Positions 60,329 to 64,000 of a stretch of DNA of 64,000 nucleotides are shown one piece after another. Position 1 is the stretch's first letter; the number at the start of each line of letters is the position of its first letter. Below the pieces are notes generated by a model. That model saw only the letters and a program-made list of their open reading frames with translations, ran no database searches and was not told the origin of the DNA. The translations under genes were made by a program, and so were the position numbers. The stretch spans positions 250,853 through 314,852 of the forward strand of contig NW_015961960.1 in NCBI RefSeq assembly GCF_000497045.1, in the 5' to 3' direction. This DNA is from Kalmanozyma brasiliensis GHG001. Lineage: Eukaryota; Basidiomycota; Ustilaginomycetes; Ustilaginales.

Positions 60329-63300
60329 GGCAGAGGGGTCGCAGAGCGAGGAGCGAGGGGACGTCTTCGAGTGAAAGATCAGAAGGAAGCTTGGAGGCGG
60401 AGTGGAGGAGGGTCAGGGTCCGTGCAGTAGCTGCTGCGCAATGTGACTTTGCAAAGTCAAAAAAGTGACACTTTCGAGAGTTGGTTGTCAAAAAAGGGAA
60501 GATGTACGTATTGCTGATCTAACACTTATACATGCGTGGGAAAGTTCCCATCGACTGACTGATGTATCGATGTTCGAAGTGACAAGTTCGACGCTGCCGA
60601 TCCAGCTTGCGAGTGGCAGCCAGACAGCATCGCGATACAGTAGAGGCACAGGACGAGGCACGCGATGCAGGGTCCACTCCGAACCGATGGGCAGCCGCCA
60701 GCGTGGGGAGCCTTGTTTTGGTTGGGACGCGGGGAGGTGGTCCACGGAGTTCTTGGCATGCAAGTCAAGCTGGCCTTGTGGCGGCTCACCGATCTGAAAA
60801 GACTGTCATACCGGTATGAATGCGCTTGGCGTTAACCACTTAAGCGCGAGCTCGGAATGTGAAGACTAGCCTTGGCAAAATGTAAGGCAAGAGCGTGGGA
60901 CCTTTGGCTGTGTTCCCGATGCTGGCGCGAAGCATGTGCAGAGAGTGAGACTCAAGCTCTCGACACTCACGCAGCTGCAGGTACACTCCGCCTGCATTGG
61001 GCAAAGGCGTGATCAAGTGGTGTGAGTCGCGAGATCCGAAGTAAGCGCGCTGAGGCGTGACCGACATGCTGGCTCGGAATGATCCCGACTTTGGCTTTGT
61101 TGAGCCACCAAGCATGCTCTCGAACGAGCCTGCACGAGCGGGAAGGCAAAGCAGAAACGTGAAGGAGCGGCAGATGTGTGCAGACGCCAGCACGCACTCG
61201 GTCTTGTCAGCTGCAGAGAATGCAGCTTTGTTTTCTTTCGCGCAGAAGGATCTCCCTTTTGACGTTTTCTTTCCATTCCCAAAGACACCTCGTGACAGCT
61301 GCTGTGCTATGCTGGAGGTAGACCACCGCTTCCATTGGCGTTCCAGACCCTCGCCCGAGGCACGCACTTGTCCCGCCTTGTTGACCAGAAAGGGTGCAGG
61401 CCAGGGTCCTGGGATCGTACACGGAGCCATCCGCGTGTGCCGTGGTGGATGCCGATTAGCGAGACCGTTGAATCCAAGAGCCGAGCATGCCAAGCTTCTC
61501 TTGGACCCGTGACTTTGGTCGATGGGAAAAGAACAAGCCTCGGCGCGAACAAGGTCGGTGGGCGGGTTTCAGCGCGCTTCGATTGGCTCGAATGTCGCTT
61601 GCTGTCTGCTGCTGTCGGCTCGCTCAAAGCTGCTGGGGACGCGGAATTCCGTACGCCCATGAGACAGGGCCCGGGTGAAAAAGGAAGAATTCAAAGAAGC
61701 CACCCGCACCTGCCACCCCTGCACGAGATACCGAATCCATCCACCCACACGCTGCTGCGGGAGCGCATCATCGCCGTCTCGAAGTCGAGCTCTGTTTTTC
61801 GAGTCAAACGAGGCCTAGCTTGACTACAAAGCAAGCGGAGGGACACAAGAACACAAACCTTGTCCTCGATCGAGGCTGCTGTGGTCACGCCGTGCGATCC
61901 CCACGCCAAGACGACGCTAAGCAGGCATGCCTCCGCTTCATTTGGATTTAGGAACCAAACACTTTGTCGAGCTAGAGACCCCGTACCGCTTGCCACGCTG
62001 CCAGGCCCAAGCTCAGCCGTGCAACGCTCATCATTGCTGTCAGCAGCTGCAATACAAATGATTCGTCTTTGTCATTTCAGAAAGGCGATCGCGCATTTTC
62101 GGGCCGTCGGTCGATCCATCCACGGATTTTCCGCTGATCGCTGATGCTCGCCCGTCTCGCGTAAGACGGCCCAAAGGACGAAATTCTCGCTTGCAGGGCG
62201 CAGCAGACTCAGGCTCAGAAACAAACAATCAAAACGGGATCCAAATTGAATTCGCCCTGACCAAGGCCACACAGTTGAGCTCAGCTTCGTCAATCGAGCA
62301 CGGCAGACCAACTCGAAAGACGACCAAGCTGGATGCAAGGTCCCGTCCTGCGTATACGTGGACAGCCAAATTGGTCAGGCGACCCCTGTGTTGTGCACGC
62401 CGAAGCCCTCTCGGAACGCTGTCAGAACGCGTCCCGAGTCTACGTAGCTTGGTTGAGGCTGGCTTGCTTGCTTGCTGGCCTGGCTGCGTGTGATTGTGCA
62501 CCCTCGAATTTTTAATTAAACGTAAATTGAGAAAATGGATTATTGGGTGACCGTGTGATGTGTCGCCTTGCCGCTTGTTTTGCAGCTCGCTTGCAACACC
62601 CAATCGGCCAAAGTGGGACGGTCCCCCCTCTCTCTCTCTGCAAAGCCACACTGACCTACACGCGCGCCTGTTGTTCGGAACTGCGAGGTCTCCCTGTTTC
62701 TCGCCAGAAAGGAATTTTCGACAGTCTGACTGGCTTCTCTGAGACCATCACGGCTCGTCTCTTGCCGACGACGCTTCTCTGGCCGTACTTGCCCATGGAA
62801 GCCTCTCTCAAACAGAGTCCGCTCTGCTCTGATCTGATCTCGCTTGGCTTGTGCTTGGCTTGTCAGCCTCTCCGTCGGCTGCATCGTGACACTCTGCTGT
62901 CCAAGCCGTTGTTTTTCCCCATCTTCGTACTTCCGACGCCGCCTGCTCGCCTGATCGACGGGAAGCTCGTGTGCACATGCTGCTCACATCCTCTTGACCG
63001 CCGCTGAGCTAGTCTAGTGAGCTTCCGTTGGATTGGCCACTTCTGACCATCCGAGATCTGTGTTTGCTCGCCTCGCCTCGCCTTGCTCTGCTGGGTACGG
63101 GTACTCGAATCACTCTTTCATTGTCTTTTTAGCAACCGCTCCTGACGCCGCCCGCCCCTTTTCCCTTTCCCCTCCTCCTCCTGTCTCTTCTCCCCCTCTC
63201 TTCATCACCGCCCTCATCACCGCCATCCCATACTCCCTTGTCATTCACCTTTTCTTCCTTTGGCTACTCGTCACATCTTCTTGCTCCTTCTCTTCAGTAC

Positions 63301-63484
63301 ATTGCCATCGGAAGCCTAGTCAAGCCCCGTCTATACGGCATACTACAGCTACCCATCTCGACCTAAGAACTGTCACGATCCTACACCTGCTCTTGTCTTC
63401 AGCACTCTTCGATTCGTTGCGCGTCTGCCAGACCATCCTTCGTCCCTCTTTTCACCATCCAAACACATCACAGCCCTCGTCACC
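60329..63484. other. Three-kilobase region without a recognisable gene
   Basis: No gene is recognised on either strand. The longest open frame (61493-60840, minus, 217 codons) begins with TTG and has no known domain. Visible items are the palindromes upstream of UBA3, an AT-rich spot at about 62500-62540 and a pyrimidine-rich leader before 63485. An intron-rich gene like the one at 57464 could still be hidden here. Confidence 0.45.
60444..60474. promoter_or_regulatory. Two adjacent palindromes upstream of UBA3
   Basis: TGACTTTGCAAAGTCA (60444-60459) is a perfect 16-base palindrome. AAAGTG-A-CACTTT (60462-60474) follows two bases later. They lie 116 bases before the UBA3 ATG, and related sites occur before the PRPP synthetase and eIF4B genes. 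A role as transcription-factor sites is inferred. Confidence 0.4.
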
Positions 63485-64000
63485 ATGCCTCGTCCACGAT
63501 CAACATCGCCAGAGGAGGCCTACTATAGCCCGGATCCTATGACCCCCACCTTCTCGCCTCCCGCCGACTACACCGAGTTTCAAACCCTGCGTCCCGGCAC
63601 ACCAGGTACCATGACCAGCTTCGGCGGTCGCTACTCGGCCGCCAGTACCTACATGGACAAGTACGATCGCGATGGAGCCAACACACCAGCCGCACAGACC
63701 CTCTTGCCCGCCGTCGACGGCGCTAACGGTCAGCGTTCCAGCACATACTACTTTGAGAAGGAGGGAGGCGCTGCTCCTGGCGCCGACGCCGGCTACCAAT
63801 ACCAAGGCCGACGCGGCCAAGGCTACAACCCGGCTGCCAACGTCGCCGCTCTCGAAGGCGGCGCTGCGGCTGCCAAGAAGCGTCCCAACTTTATGAGACG
63901 CCGGCCCTTCCTCTTTGCCTTCCTCATGTTGCTCCTCATCGCTGTCATTGCAGGTGGTGTCGGCGCCGGTGTCGGCATTGCTCACAACAAGTCGAGCGAC
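63485..64000 (+). CDS. Membrane-anchored protein, 3' end outside window
   Basis: The first 172 codons of a gene cut by the window edge, starting MPRPRSTSPEEAYYSP in a good context (CACCATGCC). Residues 1-136 are a polar, Pro/Ala/Gly/Tyr-rich cytoplasmic tail. A basic stretch (AAKKRPNFMRRRP) precedes one transmembrane helix at about 142-164 (FAFLMLLLIAVIAGGVGAGV). The sequence then enters HNKSSD, presumably extracellular. The layout is the same type II arrangement as the GH17 protein at 8917, and some fungal GH5 exo-1,3-glucanases share it. A glycosidase ectodomain is therefore a reasonable guess, but nothing within the window proves it. Confidence 0.75.
   Translation, partial: MPRPRSTSPEEAYYSPDPMTPTFSPPADYTEFQTLRPGTPGTMTSFGGRYSAASTYMDKYDRDGANTPAAQTLLPAVDGANGQRSSTYYFEKEGGAAPGADAGYQYQGRRGQGYNPAANVAALEGGAAAAKKRPNFMRRRPFLFAFLMLLLIAVIAGGVGAGVGIAHNKSSD

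Noticed and set aside
60840..61493. 217-codon open frame on the minus strand
   Set aside because: It begins with TTG rather than ATG, has mixed composition and resembles no family.

Overview
The window looks like nuclear DNA of a smut fungus (Ustilaginaceae: Ustilago, Sporisorium or Pseudozyma-like basidiomycete). The grounds are GC-rich coding sequence, compact mostly intronless genes with a few short GT-AG introns (74-98 nt where measured), and eukaryote-only proteins (Orc1, Nup192, Alg9, Spc2, Uba3, eIF4B, Pil1) in fungal form. I cannot name the species. No rRNA, tRNA, CRISPR array, insertion sequence or bacterial operon was found.

Layout. 1-3.5 kb shows no gene. 3.5-10.3 kb holds three plus-strand carbohydrate-active enzymes: a secreted GH3 beta-glucosidase, a secreted GH76 mannanase-like protein and a membrane-anchored GH17 glucanase. 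10.4-14.5 kb is a divergent pair: a class I CPD photolyase (minus) and a PRPP synthetase (plus). 14.7-20.7 kb has an eisosome Pil1/Lsp1 protein (minus), a NIPSNAP mitochondrial protein (plus) and a PLP-dependent aromatic amino acid decarboxylase (minus, two exons). 21.1-25 kb has two divergent GPR1/FUN34/YaaH acetate/ammonium-type transporters about 2 kb apart. 25.2-30 kb has a mitochondrial PDK/BCKDK-type kinase (minus) divergent from ORC1 (plus). 30-36 kb has ALG9 and SPC2 (both minus, ER functions) and eIF4B (plus, intron right after the start codon). 36.5-42 kb has a multispanning alpha/beta-hydrolase-fold protein (minus), a UDP-galactose-type nucleotide-sugar transporter (plus) and a four-exon BuGZ/ZNF207 zinc-finger protein (minus). 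43.4-49.3 kb has a single-pass surface protein and a secreted M36 fungalysin (both minus). 50.5-57 kb is a 2166-codon Nup192/Nup205 scaffold nucleoporin. 57.4-59 kb hides an intron-dense alpha/beta hydrolase with nine resolved exons, one only 19 nt long. 59-60.3 kb is UBA3 (minus). About 3.1 kb without a recognisable gene follows, and the window ends inside a membrane-anchored protein starting at 63485.

Functionally this is a mix of housekeeping genes (replication, nuclear pore, ER glycosylation and secretion, neddylation, translation) and surface or secreted functions (GH3, GH76, GH17, fungalysin, receptor-like protein). The most interesting sequence signals are the fragmented hydrolase at 57.4-59 kb, two ACGCGT (MCB-type) boxes before ORC1, CACTTTG/CAAAGTG inverted repeats before three housekeeping genes, and a membrane hydrolase whose nucleophile elbow has lost its serine.
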